In this document: positions 7,427 to 14,078 of the stretch, one piece after another
How positions within the stretch are numbered: position 1 is the first letter of the stretch
How the letters are laid out: each line of letters starts with the position of its first letter
Source: Baffinella frigidus
Lineage: Eukaryota; Cryptophyceae; Cryptomonadales; Baffinellaceae
Reading direction: 5' to 3'
Assembly: GCA_026770585.1 (NCBI GenBank)
Contig: MU646562.1
Coordinates: forward strand, 61,200-76,005
DNA length: 14,806 nt
The notes under the pieces: generated by a model
Databases searched by the model: none
Seen by the model: only the letters and a program-made list of their open reading frames with translations
What the model was told of the DNA's origin: nothing
Program-made: the position numbers and the translations under genes

Positions 7427-7705
7427 GCCCGCCTCGACAGACGTTGGAGCCATTGGCTGGAGGAAGCCACGATTAGTCAACCGGAACCGGGGGAATTTGG
7501 CTCTTCAGTAAAGGAAGCAACCCAGTCTCTCCTTCACTCCACTCACCCCCCAACACATCACGGCCCAAACATCCGCCCCTCCAACTCCCCCCCCGTCATC
7601 CCCTCCCCCCCCCGCCCCCCCGCGCCACCTTCCCCCGCGCCACTTCCTCCTGAACCCACACCTCCTGAACCCACGCCTCCAGAACCAGCGGCTCCTGAAC
7701 CGTAG
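7427..7705 (+). other. Open Pro-rich frame without ATG, PPEPT repeats
   Basis: 93 codons from after the TAG at 7424 to TAG 7703. The end reads APLPPEPTPPEPTPPEPAAP, after a Pro/Ser-rich run made by poly-C (7586-7640). It could be a decayed exon, a read-through tail of the preceding frame, or chance in C-rich DNA. The upstream part (SHWLEEATISQPEPGEF) is not simple sequence. Confidence 0.25.
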
Positions 7706-7737
7706 GCGGGGCGGCGCGCTCCCGCGGCGGGCCGGTC

Positions 7738-8000
7738 GCTGGGGGTCGTGGGCTTGTTCTTCGAGGCGCTGTTTTTCGAGGCGCTGCGCGGCGGGTGCGG
7801 TGGCGGGAGGCCTGCCGGGGGTCCAAGATCAGCGATGGAGAGATTTCTTTACTTTTGAGCGACATATGGGCAGGGTTCAGGGTTGAGAGGTCGGTGGGGG
7901 TCGTGGGCTTGTTGTGTTTCGAGGCGCTGCTGCGCGGCGGGTGCGCCGGCGCGAGGCCTCGCCTGGCAGGCCTCGCCTGGCAGGCCGGGGGGGTCCAGGG
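7738..8000. repeat. GC-rich direct repeat, two copies plus a remnant
   Basis: GGGGGTCGTGGGCTTGTT followed by TTCGAGGCGCTG, GCGCGGCGGGTGCG and AGGCCT occurs at 7741-7825 and again at 7896-7993. A shorter remnant (GTGCGGTGGCGGCAGGCCTG) lies at 8192-8211. The second copy has an internal 14-bp duplication CCTCGCCTGGCAGG (about 7966-7993). GGGGTCCAGGGTTAC follows the second copy and recurs just before A8. Confidence 0.7.
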
Positions 8001-8097
8001 TTACCGATCTCATAGGCTAACGTCCTGAAAACCTGGTAGTTAAGCCTACGGAATTGCCTACGGTAGGCCGTAGGGGCCTAGGGGGGGTCCAGGGTTA

Positions 8098-8177
8098 CAG
8101 GGGTACCTCGCTCATAATAAAGCGCCTCCCCCTAGGACCCTACAGTAGGACCATGCCTAGGGTCCTAACGTGGTCCT
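8098..8177 (+). mobile_element. Family A MITE, truncated copy A8
   Basis: Left end CAGGGGTACC after TA (8096-8097), running to TGGTCCTA. The right arm is missing and the text passes into GAGATGGGG. The flank GTCCAGGGTTA recurs at 7990 with CCGATCTCAT following, an apparent empty version of the target. Confidence 0.8.
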
Positions 8178-8224
8178 ATGAGATGGGGTGCGTGCGGTGG
8201 CGGCAGGCCTGTCAGGGGTTGCGC

Positions 8225-8580
8225 TTCAGGGTTTCGCGTTGAGGGTTTCGGGTTCAGGGTTCAGGGTTTGGGGTTTGGGGTTTGGGATTTGGGATTTGGG
8301 GTTTAGGGTTCATGGTTTGGGGTTTGGGGTTTGGGGTTTGGGGTTTGGGGTTTAAGGTTTAGGGTTCAGGGTTTAAGGTTTAGGGTTTACGGTTTAAGGT
8401 TTAGGATGCAGGGTTTAGGGTGCAGGGTTTCGGGTTTGGGGAACAGGGTTTCGGGTTTCGGGTTTGGGGCTCAGGGTTCAGGATTCAGGGTTTCGGGGAC
8501 AGGGTTTAAGGTTTAGGGGTTGGGTGTTAGGGTTTAGGGTGTTTAGGGTTTAGGGTTTAGGGTTTAGGGTTTAGGGTCTA
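8225..8580. repeat. Degenerate G-rich telomere-like block
   Basis: About 350 bp of GGGTTT, GGGGTTT, GGGTTTA and GGGTTCA variants, ending in five clean TTTAGGG units near 8540-8575. Polarity is opposite to the left edge array. Open frames through it encode low-complexity VSGFGF-type repeats and are not genes. Confidence 0.9.
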
Positions 8581-8709
8581 CCTGGGTTTGGGAAGCGGTT
8601 GTTGGAGGAAGAGGTTGCTGAGCGGTTTTGGTTTTCTACCCGCCAGCACTAGAATACTATTAGTCAGCACTATAATACTATTAGTTAGCACTATAATACT
8701 ATTAGTCAT
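8578..8709 (-). pseudogene. Mini-frame with three TNSIIVL heptads (G1) and module H1
   Basis: A 21-bp unit is repeated three times (8644-8706). On the minus strand it gives ATG then TNSIIVL, TNSIIVL, TNSILVL, then AGRK, with stop at 8578. A paralogous triplet lies at 9603-9665 (TNSVVVL, TNSIIVL, TNNMLVL, TGRK). Downstream, another frame reads SATSSSNNRFPNPG, which matches modules H2 and H3. The two parts are out of frame with each other, so at most this is a decayed mosaic. Confidence 0.4.
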
Positions 8710-8715
8710 CTCTGT

Positions 8716-8814
8716 CCCTTAAGTTGCCAGGGGGACCCAAGAGACCCCTTGAGGTCCTAGGCAGGTCCAAGGGCCCTACGGTAGGGCGTATGAGCCTACT
8801 GGCCACTTAAGGGA
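8716..8814. mobile_element. Family F MITE, copy F1
   Basis: Ends TCCCTTAAGTTGCCAG and the complement of TCCCTTAAGTGGCCAG. TA follows on the right (8815-8816), TG precedes on the left. Interior CCTAGGCAGGTCC and CCCTACGGTAGGGCGTATG are shared in reverse with F2 (9032-9132). Confidence 0.75.
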
Positions 8815-8821
8815 TAGAGCG

Positions 8822-8880
8822 GGGTATACACATACATTTTCGGTTCACTGTACCCTAGGCCCTTACCGTAAACCCGAAAA
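8822..8880. repeat. Dispersed repeat, second copy at 10596-10660
   Basis: TTTTCGGTTCACTGTACCCT followed by AGGCCCTTACCGTAAAC resembles TTTTCGGATGACTAAACCCT then ACGCCCTTACCGTAAAT at 10613-10650. Nature unknown. Confidence 0.5.
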
Positions 8881-8934
8881 CCCGAACCCTATGCCCAAAA
8901 GCCTGCACGCTGACCTGGGGCGGGGAAGCGCTTA

Positions 8935-9022
8935 GGGTTTGGGGGTTAGGGTTTAGGGTGTAGGTTTGGGAAGCGGTTGGAGGAGGAGGACGCGGCCAAG
9001 ACGAACTCGTCCGACCAATCGC
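8935..9022 (-). pseudogene. Coding-like module H2 beside a short telomere-like tract
   Basis: After a TTAGGG-like tract (8931-8970), the minus strand reads DWSDEFVLAASSSSNRFPN, aligning with H3 (9186-9247), which reads DSDEDEYVSAASNNNNRFPA. A partial unit encoding RFPAPGQ lies at about 8912-8935. The Ser/Asn part is a GGA/TTG microsatellite. Confidence 0.4.
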
Positions 9023-9031
9023 TGTTCCTTA

Positions 9032-9132
9032 ACCCTTAAGTGGCGAGTAGGCCCATACGCCCTACCGTAGGACCCTAGGACCTGCCTAGGACCTCTTGGC
9101 CGTCAAATTTGACGGCCTCGCCACTTGAGGGA
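9032..9132. mobile_element. Family F MITE, copy F2 (101 bp)
   Basis: Ends ACCCTTAAGTGGCGAG and the complement of TCCCTCAAGTGGCGAG, with TA at 9030-9031 and 9133-9134. Inverted relative to F1. The interior has CCTAGGACCTGCCTAGGACC and a GTCAAATTTGAC palindrome (9102-9113). Confidence 0.8.
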
Positions 9133-9185
9133 TAGTAAGTTGCTAGGGGGTGCAAATAGAGCCCTTGAGGTCCTGACCTGGGGCG

Positions 9186-9247
9186 GGGAAGCGGTTGTTG
9201 TTGTTGGAGGCGGCTGAGACATACTCGTCCTCATCACTGTCCCCCCT
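9186..9247 (-). pseudogene. Coding-like module H3
   Basis: Minus strand reads RGDSDEDEYVSAASNNNN then RFPAPGQDLKG. The SDEDEYV and RFP cores are shared with H2 and H4. No start codon is attached, and an in-frame TAA lies shortly upstream. An AGGT after the RFPAP codons could be an old splice donor. Confidence 0.4.
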
Positions 9248-9265
9248 GTTTCGGGGTGAGCGTTA

Positions 9266-9433
9266 TCATCTGAAAAGCCAACGCCACCGAGGTACTTACA
9301 GCCTACCGATTGCCTACGGTAGAAGCCCCCCTCCTACGACTTTGAAGACCTTTTGTTTTTAACGTCGCAGGAGGAGGGGGGGGGTTCCTACCGTAGGCTA
9401 AGGGGTCCGCTGGCGTTAGCTTGTGGCATTAGT
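9266..9433. mobile_element. Family E MITE, copy E1
   Basis: About 165 bp matching 12999-13168 at roughly 90 percent by eye. Left ACGCCACCGAGGTACTTACA then GCCTACC; right CCTACCGTAGGCTAAGGGGT then CCGCTGGCG, giving imperfect inverted ends. The centre has CCCCCCTCCT facing AGGAGGAGGGGG. Similarity runs slightly beyond the obvious inverted ends, so the exact borders are uncertain. Confidence 0.8.
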
Positions 9434-9446
9434 TAGGTTTAAGGGG

Positions 9447-9668
9447 TTAGCGTTTCGGGTTTCTGGTGCGGTCTGCAGTCGGGTTACCGACTATTCTTAA
9501 GCTGACATGCTGGGTGTGCGGCACACATCCGTCAACTTTGGCGCGGAAAAGAGCCCTGGCTAACCAACGTGGGGAGCCCACATAGACGCATTTTCTTCCC
9601 GTCAGCACTAGCATATTATTAGTCAGCACTATAATACTATTAGTTAGCACTACAACACTATTAGTCAA
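9447..9668 (-). pseudogene. Open fragment with G2 heptads and S2 module
   Basis: Open minus frame starting from a TTG (the paralogous G1 has ATG at that place). Heptads TNSVVVL, TNSIIVL, TNNMLVL, then GRKCVYVGSPRWLA and RALFRAKVDGCVPHTQHV, ending RTRNPKR. The second half is paralogous to S1 (883-1026) with excess third-position change. I do not know the family. Without a start codon or a partner exon it is best treated as a relic or exon. Confidence 0.4.
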
Positions 9669-9679
9669 CTAGCCCTGAG

Positions 9680-9778
9680 CTAGTTTATTGAATGGTTGTT
9701 GTTGTTGGAGGAGGAGGAGGAGGAGGAGGTGGCTGGGACGTACTCGTCCTCATCACTCGCCCCCCTGCCACCAGCCAT
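9680..9778 (-). pseudogene. 32-codon mini-frame, module H4
   Basis: ATG at 9778 to TAG at 9680: MAGGRGASDEDEYVPAT, then seven Ser and four Asn from GGA/TTG repeats, then HSIN. The first 17 residues look like a natural N-terminus and share SDEDEYV with H3. Element K (9784-9892) lies immediately upstream, so any promoter would have been displaced. Confidence 0.4.
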
Positions 9779-9783
9779 CTCAA

Positions 9784-9892
9784 GTGGCTCAAATAGTGCC
9801 CTGGGAGGTCTTCGATTTTACATTGGATCGGGGTCGGATCCGACCCCGATCTAAGGTAAATCGAAAATGCCCCAGAGCACTATTTGAGCCAC
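9784..9892. mobile_element. Near-perfect 109-bp palindrome, element K
   Basis: GTGGCTCAAATAGTGC at the left is matched by its complement at the right end (9877-9892). The arms meet at a perfect 26-bp palindrome (9826-9851) with no loop, centred on GGATCC. Arms differ by a few substitutions and one short indel. Transcription would give a long hairpin. No clear target duplication. Confidence 0.75.
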
Positions 9893-9992
9893 CTCCAAGG
9901 GCTAGTGGTAGTGCAGGGTTTAGCGTCAGGCGTTGGAGGGTCAGGCGTTGGGGGAAACGGTGAAGGGTTACGTGACAGGCGGCAGTGTTCAA

Positions 9993-10262
9993 GATTTGGG
10001 GTTGCGCGTTTCCGATTTGTGGTTCCGGGGTTCGGGGTTCTGATTTATGGTCCCGGGTTCGGGTTTCTGGTCTCTGGTTTCGGGTTTCTGGTTTCTGGTT
10101 TCCGGTTCAGGGGCCAGGGTTCGGACAAAGGAGCCCCCCCCCCTCAGGCCCTCGGGCTAGACACAGGCAGCCCCGGTCCGTAGTATTTTGGGTCTCGGGT
10201 TTCGGCATTTCGGGTTTCGGCATTTCGGGTTTCGGCATTTCGGGTTTCGGGGTTAGGGTTTA
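9993..10262. repeat. Degenerate GGGTTT/GGGTTTCGG block
   Basis: Telomere-like text in which TTTCGGG and TTTCTGG replace TTTAGGG. A clean 15-bp tandem CGGGTTTCGGCATTT occupies 10196-10250 (3.7 units). Interrupted at 10125-10190 by non-repeat sequence with a C run. Confidence 0.85.
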
Positions 10263-10294
10263 GAAGGAGAGAAAAAAATTGTTGCTGACTGTCG

Positions 10295-10592
10295 GGCATG
10301 TTAGGGTTTGGGGTTTAGGGTTTAGGGTTTAGGGTTTGGGGTTTGGGGTTTAGGGTTTAGGGTTTAGGGTTTAGGGTTACCCCGTGTCCACCCTTGGGCG
10401 CGCTTTATGTCCTCCCCCTGCCCCCCCCTGCTCCTCCTGCTCCTCCGTGTCCAGCATACCGTTCAGGGCTTGGGGGTTTAGGGTTTGAGGTTTAGGGTTT
10501 AGGGTTTAGGGTTTAGGGTTTAGGGTTTGGGGTTTAGGGTTTAGGGTTTAGGGTTTAGGGATTGGGGTTTAGGGTTTAGGATTTGGGGTTCG
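10295..10592. repeat. Two TTTAGGG arrays separated by a C-rich spacer
   Basis: 10298-10378 and 10465-10592 are mostly TTTAGGG/TTTGGGG units. The spacer 10379-10464 has CTCCTGCTCCTCCGTG-like C-rich text and no gene. Confidence 0.9.
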
Positions 10593-10595
10593 CGG

Positions 10596-10660
10596 CATGA
10601 CCTACTGTATACGTTTTCGGATGACTAAACCCTACGCCCTTACCGTAAATGTTAGAACCC
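10596..10660. repeat. Second copy of the 8822-8880 repeat
   Basis: See 8822-8880. It follows a TTTAGGG array here, whereas the first copy follows element F1. Confidence 0.5.
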
Positions 10661-10683
10661 TAATTCTGTCCCGAAAACCACGA

Positions 10684-10735
10684 ATCCTGACCCTGACCCT
10701 GAATCCTGACCCTGACCCTGAATCCTGACCCCGCA
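10684..10735. repeat. CCTGAA/CCCTGA tandem, C-rich orientation
   Basis: AATCCTGACCCTGACCCTG repeated twice and a third partial copy. It marks a switch from G-rich (before 10592) to C-rich strand orientation. Confidence 0.8.
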
Positions 10736-10769
10736 CCACCTGCTGGGTACTTTTCTCAACAGAACCATC

Positions 10770-10820
10770 TTTATTAGTAATATTAAAGCAAACGTGTAGT
10801 AATTTTGAATAGTTAATAAA
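10770..10820. mobile_element. D-family core fragment D3
   Basis: AGTAATATTAAAGCAAAC then GTGTAGTAATTTT (10794-10806). This matches the loop and right arm of D5 (AGTAATATTAAAATTGTGCA). The outer arms are not found. Confidence 0.5.
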
Positions 10821-10834
10821 TCATCCCTAGCGGC

Positions 10835-10992
10835 ACCTGAGCCGTAGCTGTGATGGTGATGGTGCGGGGAGGGGGGGCGGGAGCGGCTCTAAACCGTAAA
10901 CACCTACCGTAAAACCCAAACCATAAACCCCGAACTCCCATCCCTAAACCCTAACCCTCAAACTCCCGTCCCTAAACCCTAACCCCTTCACC
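10835..10992. repeat. GGTGATGGTGCG repeat followed by a C-rich telomere-like tract
   Basis: GGCACCTGAGCCGTAGCTGT.. GATGGTGCG.. GGGCGGGAGCGG (10833-10884) recurs with an insertion at 11777-11841. Then CCTAAACCCTAACCCTCAAA-type repeats (10892-10992). From 10993 to 11300 there is a second copy of the 1105-1130 repeat (11063-11087), a short CCCTAAA tract (11224-11240) and CAAACGG tandem copies, but no gene. Confidence 0.65.
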
Positions 10993-11300
10993 TCAAGTCG
11001 CTGGAAGCAACCGGTAACAGGTAACCCGAAACTCAAGTCCCTACCTCGCCAGATTCTTGGTAGGGGTTGCCAAAAGTCAATTTCCCCTGAAGGCAGTGTT
11101 TTTCAAAAGTCAAATTCCTATCCTGTAAGGTTCTAAACAATTCAACCCCCTCATGGGCTCTGGCGTGGTAGCACCTAGTGCTGGATAGGTTCAATCGTGT
11201 TTGGTGGCGGCGGAAGAGGCTCACTAAACCCTAAACCCTAAAAGCAAACGGCAAACGGCAAAGCCATAATTCATGAACGGTAAACCCACAATTTAATCGC

Positions 11301-11439
11301 GACGAGTATTTGACTCAAATACTATCTGGCAACGAAAATATTACTACGCACTGGCCTTTTTCAGTCACGTCCGTGTAGTAATTTTCGTTGCAAATCGGAT
11401 CGGAGATCCCCGAAATGGTATTTGACTGAAATACTCGTC
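11301..11439. mobile_element. Fold-back element D4 (139 bp)
   Basis: Outer ends GACGAGTATTT and complement. Inner arms TGGCAACGAAAATATTACTA and GTGTAGTAATTTTCGTTGCA face each other around about 20 nt. The right arm has an extra block with GGATCGGAGATCC. The inner arm TGGCAAYGAAAATTACTAC is shared with D5, while the outer arms are not. Confidence 0.75.
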
Positions 11440-11460
11440 CGGATGAAGTTGATGAACCCT

Positions 11461-11590
11461 GGCGGCACCTGCTGGCGGCACCTGCTGGCGGCACCTGCTG
11501 GCGGCACCTGCTGTATCGATCGATCGGTAGCGATCGATCGATGGTGCGACATACCGGCGATGCTGCGACATGCCGATCGTGGGACATACC
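11461..11590. repeat. 13-bp tandem repeat, GATC hairpin and 16-bp repeats
   Basis: Four exact units of GGCGGCACCTGCT (11461-11512). Then a 12-4-12 hairpin ATCGATCGATCG-GTAG-CGATCGATCGAT (11515-11542). Then three imperfect units of TGCGACATACCGGCGA (11546-11592). Three different repeat architectures follow one another without spacer. No coding signal is credible. Confidence 0.85.
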
Positions 11591-11699
11591 GGGCTTCCCA
11601 AGGACAAGGTCACGGAAACTCGGCCCACAATGGCCCGACAATCCCTTGGTTGTCCGCTGTGCGGCAGTGATAGAGCGGGGCGGCGGCGGCGGCGGAAAA

Positions 11700-12122
11700 G
11701 GCTATCCCCAAAACCCTGACCCTAACCCTGAACCTCAACCGGTGATCGCAGACCCTCACTGATAGACCGAGACTCGGCACCTGCTCGGTAGCGGTGATGG
11801 TGCGCTGTGCGGCAGTGATGTCTGAGCGCGGGGGCGGGAGCGGTTCGCTGTCCGATTCATCCACCGTCTCCTCATCGAACCCGCCCTGCGCGTTTGGGGT
11901 TTGCGGTTTGGAGTTGGGGGTTTAGGGTTTAGGGTTTAGGGTTTGGGGTTCAGGGTTTAGGTTGTAGGGTTCAGGGTGCAGGAGTTAGGGTTGGGGGTGT
12001 AGGGTTGAGGGTGTAGGGTTTAGGGTTCAGCCTGCCCACCGCGCAGTGTCAGCCCGCACATAGGGTGTATGCTAAACCCTACACCCTGGTCGACTCATCC
12101 CTAAACCCTAACCCTCAACCCC
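11700..12122. repeat. Mixed-polarity telomere-like tracts
   Basis: CCCTGACCCTAACCCTGAAC (11715-11734), second GGTGATGGTGCG repeat (11777-11841), G-rich TTTAGGG/GGGTGTAGGG variants (11890-12030), then C-rich CCCTAAACCCTAACCCTCAA (12100-12119). Orientation changes three times in 420 bp. A minus-strand frame (11610-11864, MDESDSEPLPPP) crosses this but has no other support. Confidence 0.75.
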
Positions 12123-12168
12123 GCCCTGAAGCCTCATTGAACCTCGCCGTTCGACCGCAACCTAACTA

Positions 12169-12336
12169 GAAAAGGGGGCAGTTTCGGGCCCCTTGATTAA
12201 GTCGTAAAGTCAACTTTCTGGGACTTTTGACCATCACTTGACCATCAACTGGGGCTTTGACCATCACTTGACTATCAACGGCTCCAGTAAGTTGACTTTA
12301 GGACTTAATCAAGGGGCCCGAAACTGCCCCCTTTTC
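12169..12336. mobile_element. Family J MITE (168 bp) with 48-bp arms
   Basis: GAAAAGGGGGCAGTTTCGGG starts the left arm, and the complement ends the right arm. TA lies on both sides (12167-12168, 12337-12338). Including TA, arms of 50 bp (12167-12216, 12289-12338) differ at one position. The loop has two units of TTTGACCATCACTTGACYATC. The near-identity of the arms suggests recent insertion, or gene conversion between arms. Confidence 0.9.
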
Positions 12337-12339
12337 TAA

Positions 12340-12890
12340 CGAAACCCTCCCTGGACCGTACTTTGTCCTTGCATTCTGAGCGCGCCTTTCGGACTTTTCA
12401 GGCGGACGAATCCCCCCTGGATATGCCCGATTCCCGGCGACCCCTGGTACAACCAAACGATCTTTGGAGGGGGCAAGAGAACCTCGCCGTTCGGACCAAG
12501 CGCAGAACAGTCGACTCATCCCTGGACCGTTGTTTGTCTGAGCCTTTCGGTCTTTTCAGGCGGACGGATTCCTACCGGAGACGCCCGATCCCCGGCGACC
12601 CCTCAACCTTTCAACCCGAAATCCGAAACCTTAAACCCCGAAACCGTAGGGTGGCAACACTATGCTATTTGGAGAGGGGGAGAGAACCTCGCCGGCGTGC
12701 CGGGGCGCAGAACAGTCCACTCATCCCTAATCCCCAAACCCCAACCCCTCAGCCCGTAACCACGCCTTGAACCCTCAGCGCACCTCGCCGTTAGGCCGGG
12801 GCGCAGAACAGTGGACTCATCCCTGGACCGCTGTTGGTCAGAGCGTTGGGGTGTTTTGAGGAGAGGGGTGGAGAACCTGGCCGTTGGGGC
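12340..12890 (-). repeat. Degenerate tandem module I, frame conserved on the minus strand
   Basis: Recurring blocks: GAACCTCGCCG (12137, 12479, 12685, 12779, 12873), CAGAACAGT (12503, 12708, 12805), GACTCATCCCT (12091, 12511, 12814, variant 12717), GGACCGT with CGGACTTTTCAGGCGGACG. On the minus strand three copies read MSRLFCAWSERRGSL, MSGLFCAPARRRGSL and MSPLFCAPA followed by a stop and RRGAL. Upstream TNNGPG, TNSGPG and TKYGPG also match. This looks like decayed copies of a short coding unit separated by CCCTAA-like filler (12600-12655, 12725-12775). Confidence 0.5.
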
Positions 12891-12929
12891 GAAGAAGGCT
12901 CTTCGGTGTCGCGCCGGCGACACCGAGCC

Positions 12930-12998
12930 TGCCAGGGCCGTACTTGGGTGCGGGAGAGGCCACCCCCACGATCGCCCCCTGCGCCCAATTCGGTTTGT
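12930..12998 (-). pseudogene. Module O, copy O1
   Basis: Minus strand reads KPNWAQGAIVGVASPAPKYG then PGR. O3 (13441-13502) reads QPNSAQGAIFGVASPAPKYG then PGSG. Between them 6 of 9 base changes are at third positions, and GVASPAPKYGPG is unchanged despite several synonymous differences. Family unknown. Confidence 0.45.
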
Positions 12999-13168
12999 CA
13001 TCCAAAAACCTGACGCCACCGAGGTACTTACAGCCTACCGATTTCCTACGGTAGGAGCCCCCCTCCTGAGACTTTTAAAGACCTTTTTGTTTTGAACGTC
13101 GTAGGAGGAGGGGGGGGTTCCTACCGTAGGCTAAGGGGTCCGCTGGCGATAGCTTTTCGCATTATTAG
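12999..13168. mobile_element. Family E MITE, copy E2
   Basis: Second copy of E1 (9266-9433), same orientation. Differences are mainly near the centre (CTGAGACTTTTAAAGACC against CTACGACTTTGAAGACC) and in G-run length. Confidence 0.8.
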
Positions 13169-13177
13169 ACTGTATAG

Positions 13178-13285
13178 TACGGTATGGTATAGTGCAGTAG
13201 AGGATAACGATACGGGGGACGCCACCACCACGAGCGCCCCCTGCGCCGAATTCGGTTAGACTGTATAGTACGGTATGGTATAGTG
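13178..13285. repeat. Direct repeat TACGGTATGGTATAGTG flanking module O2
   Basis: The 17-mer, preceded by TTAGACTGTATAG, occurs at 13178-13194 and 13269-13285. Between them lies O2 (13208-13257), whose minus strand reads PNSAQGALVVVASPV. The same 17-mer is tandem at 13779-13829. GATAACGATACGG also occurs after both clusters. Confidence 0.75.
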
Positions 13286-13313
13286 TACCACACATCGGGC
13301 TACGCAGCGGTTT

Positions 13314-13332
13314 TCGGGCACTCAGTGCCCGA
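13314..13332. other. 19-bp perfect hairpin
   Basis: TCGGGCACT-C-AGTGCCCGA. The AGTGCCC/GGGCACT core also forms the inner hairpin of element L. Role unknown. Confidence 0.5.
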
Positions 13333-13440
13333 GTTTCCGTTACCTTATCCATAGGAAACCCCCTATGCCTCTACGGATTGCCTACCGTAGGGTCCTAGGT
13401 CTTATTGCTGATCGAAATGCCTTGGAAGTCCGCTGCCTGG

Positions 13441-13502
13441 TCCGTACTTCGGTGCAGGGGAGGCCACCCCAAAGATCGCCCCCTGCGCCGAATTCGGTTG
13501 AT
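13441..13502 (-). pseudogene. Module O, copy O3
   Basis: Minus strand frame from the 13402-13611 region ends QPNSAQGAIFGVASPAPKYG, PGSGLPRHFDQQ and a stop. See O1 for the alignment. The upstream part of this frame has no paralogue in the window. Confidence 0.45.
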
Positions 13503-13659
13503 CTTGGTATACGTTGTATACTCGGTGATATATGACTCTGGGTAAGTGACTCACTAGAGCATCTTTCTGCTCTCGCGTGTCGCCTCCCAGAGTGAAAACC
13601 CGTTGAGCCAACCAAACCCGAGTCTATCAACGGCCACTTAGCAGCGGCCGCGAGGACCT

Positions 13660-13683
13660 TTTCACCTTGACTTCAAGGTGAAA
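13660..13683. other. 11-bp-stem hairpin with 2-nt loop
   Basis: TTTCACCTTGA-CT-TCAAGGTGAAA. No element borders are recognised around it. Confidence 0.5.
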
Positions 13684-13778
13684 TTCCGGTTGGGTTCCAG
13701 GGCAATGGATAATATTCTAGTACAAATGGTTTAGATGGACTGTATCCGGGAAGCCCCCGGTGGCTGCTGAGTGGATAG

Positions 13779-13829
13779 TACGGTATGGTATAGTGTACGG
13801 TATGGTCTAGTGTACGGTATGGTCTAGTG
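13779..13829. repeat. Tandem 17-bp repeat, three units
   Basis: TACGGTATGGTATAGTG, then two units with TCTAG in place of TATAG. Just upstream, TATCCGGGAAGCC (13743-13755) resembles the terminus of D5, a possible solo end. Confidence 0.85.
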
Positions 13830-13953
13830 AAGCAAATGATAACGATACGGCCCTTCCATGGACAGGTATCTGTGGATACAGGAATCTGTCAAATCGGTGA
13901 TAGGAGGTATCTCTACTTGTGCTTGATACACGACACGAAACAGCCTGCCTTTA

Positions 13954-14078
13954 TCCGGGGAAGCCTATTTTTCTTTCAGTTGATGGCAATGAAAATTACT
14001 ACACATTTCGTTCTTACTAGTAATATTAAAATTGTGCAGTAATTTTCATTGCCATCAAGAAAATTAGGTTTCCCCGGA
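13954..14078. mobile_element. Fold-back MITE D5 (125 bp)
   Basis: Left arm TCCGGGGAAGCCTATTTTTC then GATGGCAATGAAAATTACTA; the right arm is the complement with a 5-nt gap and few changes. TA flanks at 13952-13953 and 14079-14080. The loop holds AGTAATATTAAAATTGTGCA. Termini resemble family M (ATCCGGGGA). The inner arm is shared with D4, the loop with D3. Confidence 0.85.

Noticed and set aside
8331-8516. Open frame of VSGFGFRVQGLRF-type repeats
   Set aside because: Translation of telomere-like GGGTTT text; low complexity, no independent support.
10298-10592. True internal telomere or chromosome fusion point
   Set aside because: Tracts are short, mixed in unit type and repeated many times in both orientations, so a head-to-head fusion is not specifically indicated.
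11461-11512. CRISPR-like regular repeat
   Set aside because: Units are 13 bp and contiguous with no spacers, in a eukaryotic context: a minisatellite.
12167-12338. Long hairpin as a transcription terminator or microRNA gene
   Set aside because: TA flanks and a precise end point to a transposable element. A small-RNA role is possible but unsupported.
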